Assembly (NCBI GenBank): GCA_003024785.1
Contig: PUQB01000070.1
Coordinates: forward strand, 230,001 to 294,000
Reading direction: 5' to 3'
Length of the DNA stretch: 64,000 nucleotides
Source of the DNA: Selaginella tamariscina
Taxonomy: Eukaryota > Streptophyta > Lycopodiopsida > Selaginellales > Selaginellaceae
Shown: piece by piece, positions 1-11,152 of the stretch
How the letters are laid out: every line of letters begins with the position of its first letter
Numbering within the stretch: position 1 is the stretch's first letter
Notes under the pieces: model-generated
Database searches by the model: none
What the model was told of the DNA's origin: nothing
Seen by the model: the letters and a program-made list of their open reading frames with translations, nothing else
Translations under genes and position numbers: made by a program

Positions 1-364
1 GAGAGAGAGAGAGAGAGCACATATGCATACATCATACTGTTGCTTCGTGTTACATACATATGTATGCATTTGCCTTTCTTTGTGTGCTCGTGTTTTCTAC
101 AGACACATATGTATATTTATATTGTGGTGTGCGTGTTTGTGCTTTAGTATACGTGTCACATATATAAGTACACATACTCGCGCACACACACATAAGGTTT
201 TGATTCAACATCTAACATATATACATACGTAGGCCGATATGCAACTACATCCAAACATAGAATGACTTCAGAGTGTGTGTATTTTCAAGTTTTGCCATAA
301 TTACACATAGAAACACACACACACACACCATATATATATATATATAATATTATATATATATATA

Positions 365-410
<46 letters not shown>

Positions 411-915
411 ACGCGTACCGCACCACAACCGGCGACCAAACATTTTCCTTTGGGCAGGAGATCCTGCTCAACTAGATGCTGTACGACAGGAGTAACACGA
501 CCTAAATCCCACGGTGTCACTTTCTCCACCCAACATTGTTCCCATCCACCTTATATTTGAAAATCAAATAATTTAAAATATTAAATTGGAAAAAAGAAGC
601 AAATTTACTAGCTGCTGGAGAACTGTTGATGATCTGTTGAAGCCGCGTCCGTGCCGCCATGGCTGCTGTGGTAATAAAAAGCCGGAATATGCTAATTTAC
701 ATAACAGATATTGATAACACGTCAGATCCATATGATCGGAAGGCTACAAATTAAACGGAACGATGAACCCTAAAACAGAGTGCAATGCACGCGAAATAGG
801 AGAAGGATGAACCTATTGCGGGGCGATCCATCCTTGACAGAGCAAAACAGCAGATTGATCAGAAGAAGCGATGGATCTTGATAGGTTAGTGTGATCACAG
901 GCAGATTGCAAGGAG
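1..915. other. Microsatellite-rich upstream region of the first LMBRD2-like copy
   Basis: The first 415 bases match 6.86-7.27 kb (the region upstream of the second gene copy), so the tandem duplication runs off the left edge. About 320-409 is a CA tract, then TA, then a long GT tract. Bases 435-915 are present only in this copy. They hold a short open frame at 659-754 in a strong start context (GCCGCCATGG) and otherwise nothing I recognise; this may be the 5' leader of the gene starting at 916. Confidence 0.5.
659..754 (+). other. Short upstream ORF (31 codons) in ideal start context
   Basis: ATG at 659 sits in GCCGCCATGG and opens a 31-codon frame beginning MAAVVIKSRN that ends in TAA at 754. 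It lies about 160 bases before the LMBRD2-like start. It could be a uORF in the 5' leader, a leftover exon of another gene, or chance. No homology is recognised. Confidence 0.3.
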
Positions 916-3900
916 ATGTGGCTATTCTACACATTCGCCGCTGCCGACAACGTTGGCGCTTGTCGCCGGTACTTCGGCGCCAAGTGTTCCCTTATACGTG
1001 CTCCTCACGGTCAGCAACAAACAGAGGACGTGCGTCGTAGGGTTATGCATAAAACTTCGATTTTGAGCTCAAATTCCTCTTTCCCTGTTCTGCAGACCCT
1101 TTCTGATGGCGATCCGAAGCCAGTATGTTCTTACTGGAGCACCTTCATTTTAACATGGTATATACATACTGCGTGTGTGTGTGTATGTATTATACATTTC
1201 TTGTTTGTTTTATACAGGGCGGTAGTTCCTCTGATGCAAAGCTATGAAGATGCTGGTGACTTCATATTCAAAGAGAGGCTGAAGACAAGCATCAAAGCTA
1301 ACCTTGTTTATTACATTTGTGCTGGTGTCCTCGGCATGTTTTGTATAATCATACTCATTTCCTTGGACAAGCTTAAATGGTGAGTCAACATTTTGTTTAT
1401 TCATGGATTAGTTTTTCATTCTCGTATGTAGTGCATCTATTTGCCATGTATGGAAGTTGGTGGTACCGTGTTTTTCATGTTTGACAAGGACTACTTATTG
1501 TTTGTTTTGGTGTTAGTTGGTATTGTTGTCTACTTATGATATACTAGATTAGTAACCACGTGTTAGTTTCATACATGTATATGGATGCAGACTTGTAATA
1601 AAATCAGGATGGTGTACATCATTTCTTAGTCCTAGTTACTGCTTTGACAAGACTATTGTGAAATCACGTATTTACATTCTGTGTGTATTTGTGTGCATGT
1701 AGGTTTGACATATATTTGTTTATACAGGAGTGGTGTGGTGGGTTTTGCTATGACGTGTTCAACGTTATTTGGACTCATAACAGACCTTGATGATACACAT
1801 CAAGAGCTTTCTACAGTTGTTGTGGTGAGCACTGCATGCACATATCTTTTTATTTGACACCTGATGTTTGCTATAGATTTCTCGTGTCTACAGATCTGCC
1901 AGGCCATTTCCCAGCAGATGACAAGGCGTGATGTCTTACGTCCGTGTATGGACTTCATTGAGCAGATGGTCGTTGATATGGTATGTACCAGAGAGCATAC
2001 AGAGGAATCTTTGTATATCATACATATAGCTATCCCTACCTTTAGATGAAGGAGAATCCTTCTTTCAAGCCATCTGCTGGACGCATGAGTGATAACGACA
2101 TGGAATATAAAAGGTACTTAGACCATGTACATATCCTTAAACGAGGAGTTTATTTATGGCTAATTCTTACGATTATTATATCTCAGTGAGTATGCGTCTC
2201 TTGTGTGGAGGCTCTAGAACTAGAAGATACAATGAAGAATTACGAAAGAGGTGCATCACAAGAATGGTTGGTTAAATTCTAATCTATTTGATCAATACCT
2301 TGTTATTTTTCTATTTATTGATAAATCAGTGAAACTATTCTCTGTTTCAGGTTATACATTTCCAGTATTCGACCTCCGAGAACTGGAAACGTAGCACGGC
2401 CTAGGTAAGAAATTTACGTATACACACGCACATACAGAGAAACATGTATGTTTCTGTGTGTGTATATATATACACACGTGCATGCATACATATATTTAGT
2501 TCGTAGCTTAACTGGTGTGAATGGTTGTCAGAATGGATTTGGCGCTGCAGTCTAAGGCCGAAAATTTTGAGTGTTTGCAGTCGTATTTGGTGCTATGACT
2601 GCTGCGCTTTTGATAGCAGAGGCTACGCTGTTACCAACCGGGGTCGATCTCTCATTCTTTTCTTTTCTAATAAATCTTACTTCAGACAACGAGATGCTAG
2701 TACAGGTATGTATTCTTTTATCGCTATTTCGTGTCAGTACTATGTATAAGTATAAGATATTTAAATGGATAACTTTGCAGGTGCTGGCTTTTGTACCTGT
2801 TATGTACATGTGTACTTTTCATTGTTTAAGCTGGGAACGTTCACATACTTTACTTTGCGCCCAAGTACACAAATGCTGTGAGCCTCTTGATGATTTGCTC
2901 GTAAGAATTCTGGTTTTAGTTAGATTATTCACCCTCTTTGACTCTGCTCTTTGTTCTGCAGAATGGTCGCACGATATGCACCACCTGTATGTTATAACTA
3001 TCTCGGTTTGATCCGTTTGGAGGATGAACGTCACAAAAACAAAGGGTACTATATCTACATCTTTAAGAACATGTTAATTAGCATGTATTAAACACACACG
3101 CAGTATTAAAAGTTGGTTTCTCTAGCGTATGGGGTTTAAGTCGGGGAACTTTCTAAAAATTTCAATAAAGTATATCCAATTTTTATGGTGATATACACGT
3201 TCGTGATTGCTACAAACGCTTTGAACCGACTTCTTTGGGAGCTGGAGAGGTTCAGATTTGATGAGGAGGCCGAGGAAACAGATGGATGCAATCCATCTGG
3301 GCTTATAGAAGTGTGTGTGTGTGTGTGTGTGTTAACTGACGTATGTTTCGTTGCATTTCTTAGAACGAACATGGCTAGAGCAAGATCTGCTGTAGGAGAA
3401 CACCTTGTTCCGCAACATAGAGAGTGATAATTACGAAACAGAAGCCATGCTTCAGCAGGTACCATACGAGTTCTGATTCCTAATATGTAAGATACATCTG
3501 AGTCTATATGCCGATATACACACACGCGTACACACACACATAACCTTTTGTGTGTGGTATTCCAGCCTCAAGAACCGTTCAAGTTTCATCAGAACGGTAC
3601 ACAGGGACAAGCTCAGAAAGGTGTGAGCGGTACAAAGGACACGGCTTCCTGGTCCTCAACGTGCTCCACGCCCTAGCCCTCACGCAGATATTGCCTCTAA
3701 GTACGTTGCAATGTTTGAGCAGAGGAAAGATGGAAGACAACAGGTGTGTGTGCGTGCGTGCGTGCGTGCGCGCATGACGAACTATTCCGAGAATATTACT
3801 ACCGTGGTGGAACCGTACAGCAACAGCAGCCGTTGGATCGTCAGCGGACACGTTGGATAGTATATTCAATAGTTTGAAGGCAAGAAGGAATTATGACGAA

Positions 3901-3918
3901 CTATTGCCCAGGTCATAA
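916..3918 (+). pseudogene. LMBRD2-like multi-pass membrane protein, copy 1 (broken)
   Basis: LMBR1-domain family, plant LMBRD2-type integral membrane protein. ATG at 916 begins MWLFY, as in plant LMBRD2 N-termini, but the frame shifts within about ten codons and the family pattern resumes in another frame (PSVPLYVLLTVS). Exons follow with GT-AG borders: one ending in WSTFILTW at 1156, then 1219-1379 (AVVPLMQSYEDAGDF), 1728-1824 (SGVVGFAMTC), 1894-1980, 2046-2114, then ELEDTMKNYERG, AEATLLPTGVDLS, a lengthened MVARYAPP exon, IYTFVIATNALNR, and a tail LDSIFNSLKARR ending at TAA 3918. Compared with copy 2 it lacks 69 bases near 2110 (23 codons, deletion between short ATAT repeats), plus smaller losses near 2400 and 3215. 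A shifted N-terminus and several indels argue for a pseudogene, though assembly errors cannot be excluded. Family identity is firm; function in this organism is unknown. Confidence 0.85.
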
Positions 3919-4257
3919 TCAACGGTTATATATCATTCTTTTTTGTAATTATCCAATAATACGGTAGTAATTAAGTGTTTACTTATATTTTATTAAATAC
4001 TGTAATAAACTTTAATTAAAAGTTTGAGATGAAGCATCACAAACTTTAATAATTAAAAATTTGAGATGAAGCATCACAACTTTTATAAGATTCTAAATGT
4101 ACACAAGTTTTATAAATGACTCAGTTATAAAGTTTTAATTTAATGTAAAAACGTTGTAAGCGATGTTAAACCCTAAATCTTAAATTTAATTCTATTTAAT
4201 TTAATTTTACTTTAAATTTTATAATATTTGTTCTTCGTTGGTGGAAAAGAAGAATAT
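3919..4257. other. AT-rich spacer shared by both LMBRD2 copies
   Basis: Contains a short tandem repeat (AAACTTTAATTAAAA with GAGATGAAGCATCAC). The homologous segment after copy 2 is 9992-10345, with its own extra repeat unit. Homology between the two ends near 4225/10345, which marks the right border of the tandem duplication. No gene seen. Confidence 0.5.
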
Positions 4258-6130
4258 GGCGGCTCCAGCAGCGACGAATATGATTCCAGCGGCGAATATG
4301 ATGGTTTCAGTTAATGTTGAAAATCAAGATTACAACAGGTAAAAATCTGATTTTTATTTAATAAACATACATTATTTATTATTAGGTTCATTATTTTAAT
4401 TTTTTATTTAACATTATTTATTTTTAAGTTCATAATTATAACATTTTTGTTAATATTTGCAATGTTAAGCTTATGTTTAGATAAATAAAATCTGAGTTTG
4501 TAATTGTAATAAAGGAAGCTTATGATCTCTTAAATTTAAACAATAAAACATTTTGGTCGCAAACATTTATTAATAATGAACTTTAGTCGCAATATCGAAG
4601 ATTCAACTCTGCTCTCCACCTAGGGGGTCAACTGAGGGTCTACTCTACTCCTCGTTAAAAGGTCAATGTATTATTTTATTTTATAATAAATATATAAACT
4701 TTTTCATTTTTTGCTGTACATACAAAGGAACACCACGTTATAAACATTAACGATTAATAATTCAAGAGTAACATTCACTATAGATACAATTTTTTATAAA
4801 GTTGAATATAGAAACTTTATCTTTAGTGATTTTTTAGGAAGAATCCATTGAAGCTTCTTAGTAAATATTTACACACACACATTATTTATTGTTATGTATG
4901 GGAGGACATGTATGCTTACCTTTCTAAGAAAGGTAAGTTATTTAAGAATTAACTTTGAAAATATTTCGGAAATGCAAGAAATTACAAGATTATATCCCAT
5001 TCGCTTATCCTTAAATAAACAAATATTCAGAACTAGTCTTAAGATACCCCCATGGTACACACATATATACATATGCATGTGTATGTAAGAGAGAGAGAGG
5101 TACACACACACACAAACACACATCTATGCATACATATACATACATACATGCATGCATAAGTACATATATGTGTGTCTCTTTCTTTATACACACACATGTA
5201 TATGTATATATGAGTGTACCATGGGGGTATCTTAAGGTTGGTTTTAAGTATTTACTTACTTGAGAATATGCAAATAAGATATAGTCTTAACATTTCTTAT
5301 CATTTTTAAAATATCTTTAAGGCTAGCTCCTAAAGAACTTGCTTAGAAAGATAAGCATACCATACACAATAATAAAAGAATGTGTATGTGTGTAAATATT
5401 CATTAAGAAATTTCAATGAATTCTCCTTAAAAAATCATATAAAAAGTTGTATTTATAATGAATGTTACTTTTGACTTATTAATTATTAATGTATACAATG
5501 TGGTGCTTCCTATATATACAGCAAAAATAAAAAGTTTATATTTTATTATAAAATAAAATAATACCTAAGCTTCTTGGCAAGGAACGAGTAAACCCTCAAC
5601 TAACCTTCGATGAGTTGACCCTTTAGTCTTTTTAATATTATAATTAAAGTCGATTATTAATAAAAAGTTGAGAAAAAATATTTATTACCTTATTAAAGAC
5701 ACTTGAAATAACTGTAAAATAATATTATACATCACCAACTAAAATGTTTCATTGTTTAAATTGAAGAGATTATGAACTTTTTTAATTGCAATTGTAAATT
5801 CAAATTTTGTTTCATCTAAATATGAATTTCACATTGAGAATATTAATAAAAATGCCACAATCGTGATCTTGAAAATAAATAATATTAAGTAAAAATCAAA
5901 ATCATGAACCTAATAATAAATAATGTATATTTATTAAATAAAAATTAAATTTTTACCTGTTGCGATTTTAATTTACGACATTAGTTAAGGACGCTGTCGG
6001 AGATTCGATTGCCGTTGAAGCCGCCATATTCGTCACTGCTGATGCCACTGGAGCTACCATATTCAAAGTTGCTTTGGCCGCCGCTGGAACCGCCATATTC
6101 GCCATTGATTTGGCCGCTGCTAGAGCCGCC
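4230..6130. repeat. Large imperfect palindrome built from two Ala/Gly-repeat gene copies
   Basis: The left arm (about 4230-5065) and right arm (about 5200-6130) are inverted copies. For example ATACCCCCATGGTACAC at 5044 mirrors the segment at 5215-5231, and the intron start near 4340 mirrors 5950. At roughly 75-85% identity by eye they form a 1.9-kb palindrome with a microsatellite loop (5080-5200). Each arm carries a decayed copy of the gene seen at 21.6-22.5 kb: first exon outermost (4257-4340 + and 5960-6180 -), AT-rich remains of later exons inward. The structure is consistent with an inverted gene duplication or foldback-like element; no transposase is seen. Confidence 0.75.
4257..4340 (+). 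pseudogene. Exon 1 remnant of Ala/Gly-repeat gene, left palindrome arm
   Basis: The stretch from about 4235 aligns with exon 1 of the 22-kb gene: FVGGKEEYGGS here against FVAEEENAAA there, in the same frame. It is followed by CAGGTAAAAATC, a plausible 5' splice site near 4340 that is also present in the other two copies. Downstream exon sequence (4560-4660) has stops and is decayed. Confidence 0.5.
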
Positions 6131-6180
6131 ATATTCTCTTGCGACATGATCCACAAGCTTCGACACACCCTGTTAAACAC
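5960..6180 (-). pseudogene. Exon 1 remnant of Ala/Gly-repeat gene, right palindrome arm
   Basis: Minus strand, with the splice donor near 5957 (ACAGGTAAAAATT). Two frames stay open: one Ala/Met-rich, one Gly/Ser/Tyr-rich (GEYGGSSSG repeats). The repeat is shorter and less regular than in the 22-kb copy. No other domain is visible. Confidence 0.45.
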
Positions 6181-6714
6181 ACTGGCTCAGTATTTCTTGA
6201 TATCAAATATGCACAGCGTACACACCCACACCAATATTAAGTTTTGTATCAAGATGACAAAGCCCCAAATATTATAAGTTCCATTATGAAGGTTACAATA
6301 TCTGATGTGCATGCGGCGTGTGTTGTGTGTGTGTGTGTGTGTGCGCGCGTGAGAGAGAGAGAGAGAGAGAGAGTGAGGAGGTACTTCTACGTCATACTTT
6401 ACAGATTACTTTACAGTCATTTTTGACATGATATTACAGACAGGTGTGTTATAAGATGAACAATAGCGGGGAATCGGTTATACAAATGGATAAAGTCAAC
6501 TATGGGGACAATAGAGCTTTAGAAAGTTTCTTCTAAACAAGTCTTGAAACGTTGCAACTAAAGGATATTGTTATACACCTGTCTATATATAAATGTGTAA
6601 AAGTTAGGAACAAGGAGGCCAACTATTATGTAAATATACATACATAATAATATTACGTGAGCATGTATTTTAAACTAGTATACAATCTTACATTCAAATT
6701 TGATATTTCATTAC
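6181..6714. other. Intergenic region with GT and GA microsatellites
   Basis: GT run at 6325-6344 followed by a GA run at about 6352-6374. The rest (6430-6710) is unstructured AT-rich sequence. No exon of the methyltransferase gene that should follow on the minus strand is recognisable here. Confidence 0.4.
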
Positions 6715-6801
6715 CTCTTTCGCTCGTTCAATCGCAGTTTCAGATATGTTCAGGCCTACAACGTGTCCAAAAGGACTTGCTAATACAATAGCATCATATC
6801 C
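6715..6801 (-). pseudogene. Orphan exon of HOL/TPMT-family methyltransferase
   Basis: On the minus strand an AG acceptor precedes 6801 and a GT donor follows 6715, framing exactly 29 codons that begin GYDAIVLASPFG and continue VVGLNISETAIERAKE. This matches the SAM-binding motif I region of plant HARMLESS TO OZONE LAYER-type thiol/halide methyltransferases (TPMT superfamily), which methylate thiocyanate or halide ions using S-adenosylmethionine. The glycine-rich loop just upstream and all other exons are missing or unrecognisable nearby, so this is probably a gene fragment trapped in the rearranged region. Family call is fairly secure; activity is not supported. Confidence 0.7.
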
Positions 6802-6817
6802 CTGGTAACAAAAGATG

Positions 6818-6887
<70 letters not shown>

Positions 6888-7240
6888 ATATGCATACATC
6901 ATACTGTTGCTTCGTATGTTACTATTATGTTACATACATACGTAAGCATTTGCCTTTCTTTGCGTGCTCGTGTTTTCTGTATATGTCTACAGACACATAT
7001 ATGTATATTTATATCGTAAATATAAATAAGGCTTTGATTTACATTTAATATATAAGTACACACACTGACTAGGTATGCTTCGATGCCAACTACCATTCCG
7101 CACACACACACACACACACACATATAAGGTTTTGATTTAACATCTAACACATATATACATACGTAGGCCGATATGCAACTACATCCAAACATAGAATGAC
7201 TTCATGGTGTGCGTATTTCCAAGTTTTGCCATAATTACAC
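6802..7240. other. Upstream segment of LMBRD2 copy 2 with TA/GA and CA microsatellites
   Basis: A TA run (about 6822-6855) joins a GA run (6856-6885), followed by sequence homologous to bases 18-415. CA repeats occur near 7103-7122. No gene seen. Confidence 0.5.
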
Positions 7241-10200
7241 ATGGAAACACACACATATACACACATACCGCACCACAACCGGCGCTATGAAGATGCTGGT
7301 GACTTCACATTCAAAGAGAGGCTGAAGACAAGCATCAAAGCTAACCTTGTTTATTCCATTTGTGCTGGTGTCCTCGGCATGTTTTATATAATTATACTCA
7401 TTTCCTAGGACAAGCTTAAATGGTGAGTCAACATTTTGTTTATTCATGGATTAGTTTTTCATTCTCGTATGTAGTGCATATATGTGCCATCTATGGTACC
7501 GTGTTTTTCATGTTTGACAAGGACTACTTATTTGTTTGTTTTGGTGTTGGTTGGTATTGTTGTCTAGTAATGATATACTAGATTAGTAACCACGTGCGAG
7601 TTTTATACATGTATATGGATGCAGGCTTGTAATGTGTACATCATTTCTTAGTCCTAGTTACTGCTTTGACAAGATTATTGTGAAATCACGTATTTACATT
7701 CTGTGTGTGTTTGAGTGTTTGTGCGCGTGTCCGAGCTTGTGTGCATGTAGGTTTGACATATATTTGTTTATACAGGAGTGGTGTGGTGGGTTTTGCTATG
7801 ACGTGTTCAACGTTGTTTGGACTCATAACAGACCTTGATGATACACATCAAGAGCTTTCTACAGTTGTTGTGTGGTGAGCACTGCATACACATATCTTTT
7901 TATTTGACACCTGATGTTTGCTATAGATTTCTCGTGTCTACAGATCTGCCAGGCCATTTCCCAGCAGATGACAAGGCGTGATGTCTTACGTCCGTGTATG
8001 GACTTCATTGAGCAGATGGTCGTTGATATGGTATGTACCAGAGAGCATACAGAGGAATCTTTGTATATCATACATATAGCTATCCCTACCTTTAGATGAA
8101 GGAGAATCCTTCTTTCAAGCCATCTGCTGGACGCATGAGTGATAACGACATGGAATATGACCAAGATATCAGCGGGATGGCTGAATTGAGACTTCGTCTT
8201 AGACATGCTCATTTTACATTCGCAAGATATAAAAGGTACATATCCTTAAACGAGGAGTTTATTTATGGCTAATTCTTACGATTATTATATCTCAGTGAGT
8301 ATGCGTCTCTTGTGGTGGAGGCTCTAGAACTATAGGATACAATGAAGAATTACGAAAGAGGTGCATCACAAGAATGGTTGGTTAAATTCTAATCTATTTG
8401 ATCATACCTTGTTATTTTTCTATTTATTGATAAATCAGGGAAACTATTCTCTGTTTCAGGTTATACATTTCCAGTATTCGACCTCCGAGAACTGGAAACG
8501 TAGCACGACCTCTTGGCCGGCTAGGTAAGAAATTTACGTATACTACAGAAAAACATGTATGTTTCTGTGTTTGTATATATATACACACGTGCATGCATAC
8601 ATATATTTAGTTCGTAGCTTAACTGGTGTGAATGGTTGTCAGAATGGATTTGGCGCTGCAGTCTAAGGCCGAAAATTTTGAGTATGTTTGCAGTCGTATT
8701 TGGTGCTAGCTTTTGATAGCAGAGGCTACGCTGTTACCAACCGGGGTCGATCTCTCATTCTTTTCTTTTCTAATAAATCTTACTTCAGACAACGAGATGC
8801 TAGTACAGGTATGTATTCTTTTATCGCTATTTCGTGTCAGTACTATGTATAAGTATAAGATATTTAAATGGATAACTTTGCAGGTGCTGGCTTTGTACCT
8901 GTTATGTACATGTGTACTTTTCATTGTTTAAGCTGGGAATGTTCACATACTATTACTTTATTACCAAGTACACAAATGCTGTGAGCCTCTTGATGATTTG
9001 CTCGTAAGAATTCTGGTTTTAGTTAGATTATTCACCCTCTTTGACTCTGCTCTTTGTTCTGCAGAATGGTCGCACGATATGCACCACCTGTATGTTATAA
9101 CTATCTCTGTTTGATCCGTTTGGAGGATGAACGTCACAGAAACACAAGGGTACTATATCTACATCTTTAAGAACATGTTAATTAGCATGTATTAAACACA
9201 CACGCAGTATTAAAAGCTGGTTTCTCTAGCGTATGGGGGTTTCTAAGTCGGGGAACTTTCTAAACAATTTCAATAAAGTATATCCAATTTTTATGGTGAT
9301 ATACACTTTCGTGATTGCTACAAACGCTTTGAACCGGCTGATTGACTTCTTTGGGAGCTGGAGAGGTTCAGATTTGATGAGGAGGCCGTCTGGGCTTATA
9401 ATCATTCGCAAAGGTATAGAAGTGTGTGTGTGTGTGTTTCAACTGACGTATGTTTCGTTGCATTTCTTAGAACGAACATGGCTAGAGCAAGGATCTGCTG
9501 TAGGAGAACACCTTGTTCCGCTTGCTCAGAATTTTGGCAACATAGAGAGCGATAATTACGAACCAGCAGCCATGCTTCAGCAGGTACCATACGAGTTCTT
9601 ATTCCTAATATGTAGAGATACATCTGAGTCTATATGCCGATAACATCGCGTACACACACACATAACCTTTTGTGTGTGTATTCCAGCCTCAAGAACCGTT
9701 CAAGTTTCATCAGAACGGTACACAGGGACAAGCTCAGAAAGGTGTGAGCGGTACAAAGGACACGCTTCCTGGTCCTCAACGTGCTCCACGCCCTAGCCCT
9801 CACGCAGATATTGCCTCTAAGTACGTTGCAATGCTTGAGCAGAGGAAAGATGGAAGACAACAGGTGTGTGTGCGTGCGTGACGAACTATTCCAAGAATAT
9901 TACTAACCGTACAGCAACAGCAGCCGTTGGATCATCAGCGGACACGTTGGATAGTATATTCAATAGTTTGAAGGCAAGAAGGAGGTCATAATCAACGGTT
10001 ATATATCATTCTTTTTTGTAATTATCTAAATTAATCAATAATACGGTAGTAATTAAGTGTTTACTCATATTTTTATTAAATACTGTAATAAACTTTTTAA
10101 TTAAAAAACTTGAGATGACAAAATGTACACAAGTTTTATTAATGGCTTACTTATATTTTTATTAAATACTGTAATAAACTTTAATTAAAAATTTGAGATG

Positions 10201-10345
10201 AAGCATCACAAACTTTTATAAGATTTCTAAATGTACACAAGTTTTATAAATGACTCAGTTATAAAGTTTTAATTTAATGTAAAAACGTTGTAAGCGGATG
10301 CTAAACCCTAAATCTTAAATCTAATTCTTTTACTTTAAATTTTAT
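6856..10345. repeat. Tandem duplication, right unit
   Basis: Direct duplicate of 1-4225. The junction at 7274/7275 joins CACCACAACCGGCG directly to CTATGAAGATG, removing the segment equivalent to 435-1241 (upstream leader, exon 1 and start of exon 2). The homology ends near 10345, where sequence changes to the 10.39-13 kb block. Confidence 0.8.
7240..9991 (+). pseudogene. LMBRD2-like membrane protein, copy 2 (5'-truncated)
   Basis: Same family as copy 1, but the gene starts inside exon 2 (YEDAGDF at 7274), with no N-terminal exon or start codon. An in-frame TAG interrupts exon 2 near 7408. It keeps exon sequence lost from copy 1, notably an exon part at 8157-8225 beginning DQDISGMAELRLR, a complete LIDFFGSW segment (9336-9360), and the GLIII / ERTWLEQGSAVGEHLVPLAQ exons. 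It lacks the MTAA segment near 8705 that copy 1 has. The tail LDSIFNSLKARR ends at TAA 9991. The two copies would complement each other's gaps, but neither can encode the whole protein as read. Confidence 0.85.
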
Positions 10346-10472
10346 AATATATTTTCAAGAAATTTATATACGTGTACTTTTAGGGTTAGGACTTAAACGT
10401 CCTGCCGCTGAGGTAAAATTAATCTAACCCATAAATAACATAAATAATTCACACACATAGGTTTTCGGGGCG
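9992..10472. other. AT-rich spacer
   Basis: Holds the end of the tandem duplication (to about 10345) and the left edge of the inverted block shared with 35.1-38.5 kb (from about 10393). No gene is seen. Confidence 0.4.
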
Positions 10473-10987
10473 GAACCAACATGAGGAATCTCATAACTGT
10501 CTTGTTTTGAACACTTTGAAGACCATACAGGTTTGCGTTATATATGTTCCGTGTTCATGTGGATGGTGTCTTTGCATACTTCAACTTTACCGTATTGTTT
10601 ATGTGGGATGATATAATATGAAAGTTGCATACAGTGTGTAGAAACAGCCGAATATTGAAGGGCTTTCATCTCGTATGCTATTTATACGTACTTCATGTGT
10701 GTGTGTGTGTGTCAAAAGCTGGATACATTATATGAATATCCTTTATCGTTGTACAAACGCACAAAGAGAGGAAGAGAGAGAGAGAGATCTTATTTGAATG
10801 TGTTGCAGGTGATGAATGTGCTAGCATCTTTAGCACGCTTATACGGTCAAAAGGCGGTGACATGGGCGCAGGAGGCCACATCAACCATCGTCACAGACAT
10901 AGTAACAAATTCCACGTCCGAGGTATGCAGACGTAACAAGAAGGTCGTTGATGCTCTCCTACCACAGTTAACTATTCCAAGAAGCTA
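10473..10987 (+). pseudogene. C-terminal exons of an unrecognised gene, copy 1
   Basis: Two exons: one ending HNCLVLNTLKTIQ before a GT donor near 10531, and one after a TTGCAG acceptor at 10809 that begins VMNVLASLARLYGQKA and runs to a TAA at 10987 after ALLPQLTIPRS. It may contain a small third intron near 10921 (GTATGCAG). The protein is helical-looking with Leu/Ala-rich segments, but I cannot name a family. The same exons are present inverted at 37.85-38.37 kb. Confidence 0.5.
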
Positions 10988-11152
10988 AGCTTATCTGTGA
11001 AGAGTTCTTTTGCATTGTTTAGTGAGTTATCAGTAAGTTTTGGTTAAGAGGAACATTTCCTTTAAGAAGGAATATGCCAAAAGGATATAGTGATTAAACC
11101 TTTTAAGTGAAGGATATAAAGGATATGAAACCCTATAAGAGCTAAAGTAGCT

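Larger units (their letters stand above)
1..4225. repeat. Tandem duplication, left unit
   Basis: Direct duplicate of 6856-10345, about 6.85 kb apart; the left end lies outside the window. Exons are almost identical between units, but each unit has its own deletions: the right unit lacks about 806 bases corresponding to 435-1241, and the left lacks 69 bases near 2110. This indicates a fairly recent duplication followed by small deletions in both units. Confidence 0.8.

Noticed and set aside
375..560. Cys-Val repeat proteins from microsatellites (also near 4938, 6899 and 14216)
   Set aside because: Translations of GT, CA, GA or TA runs.
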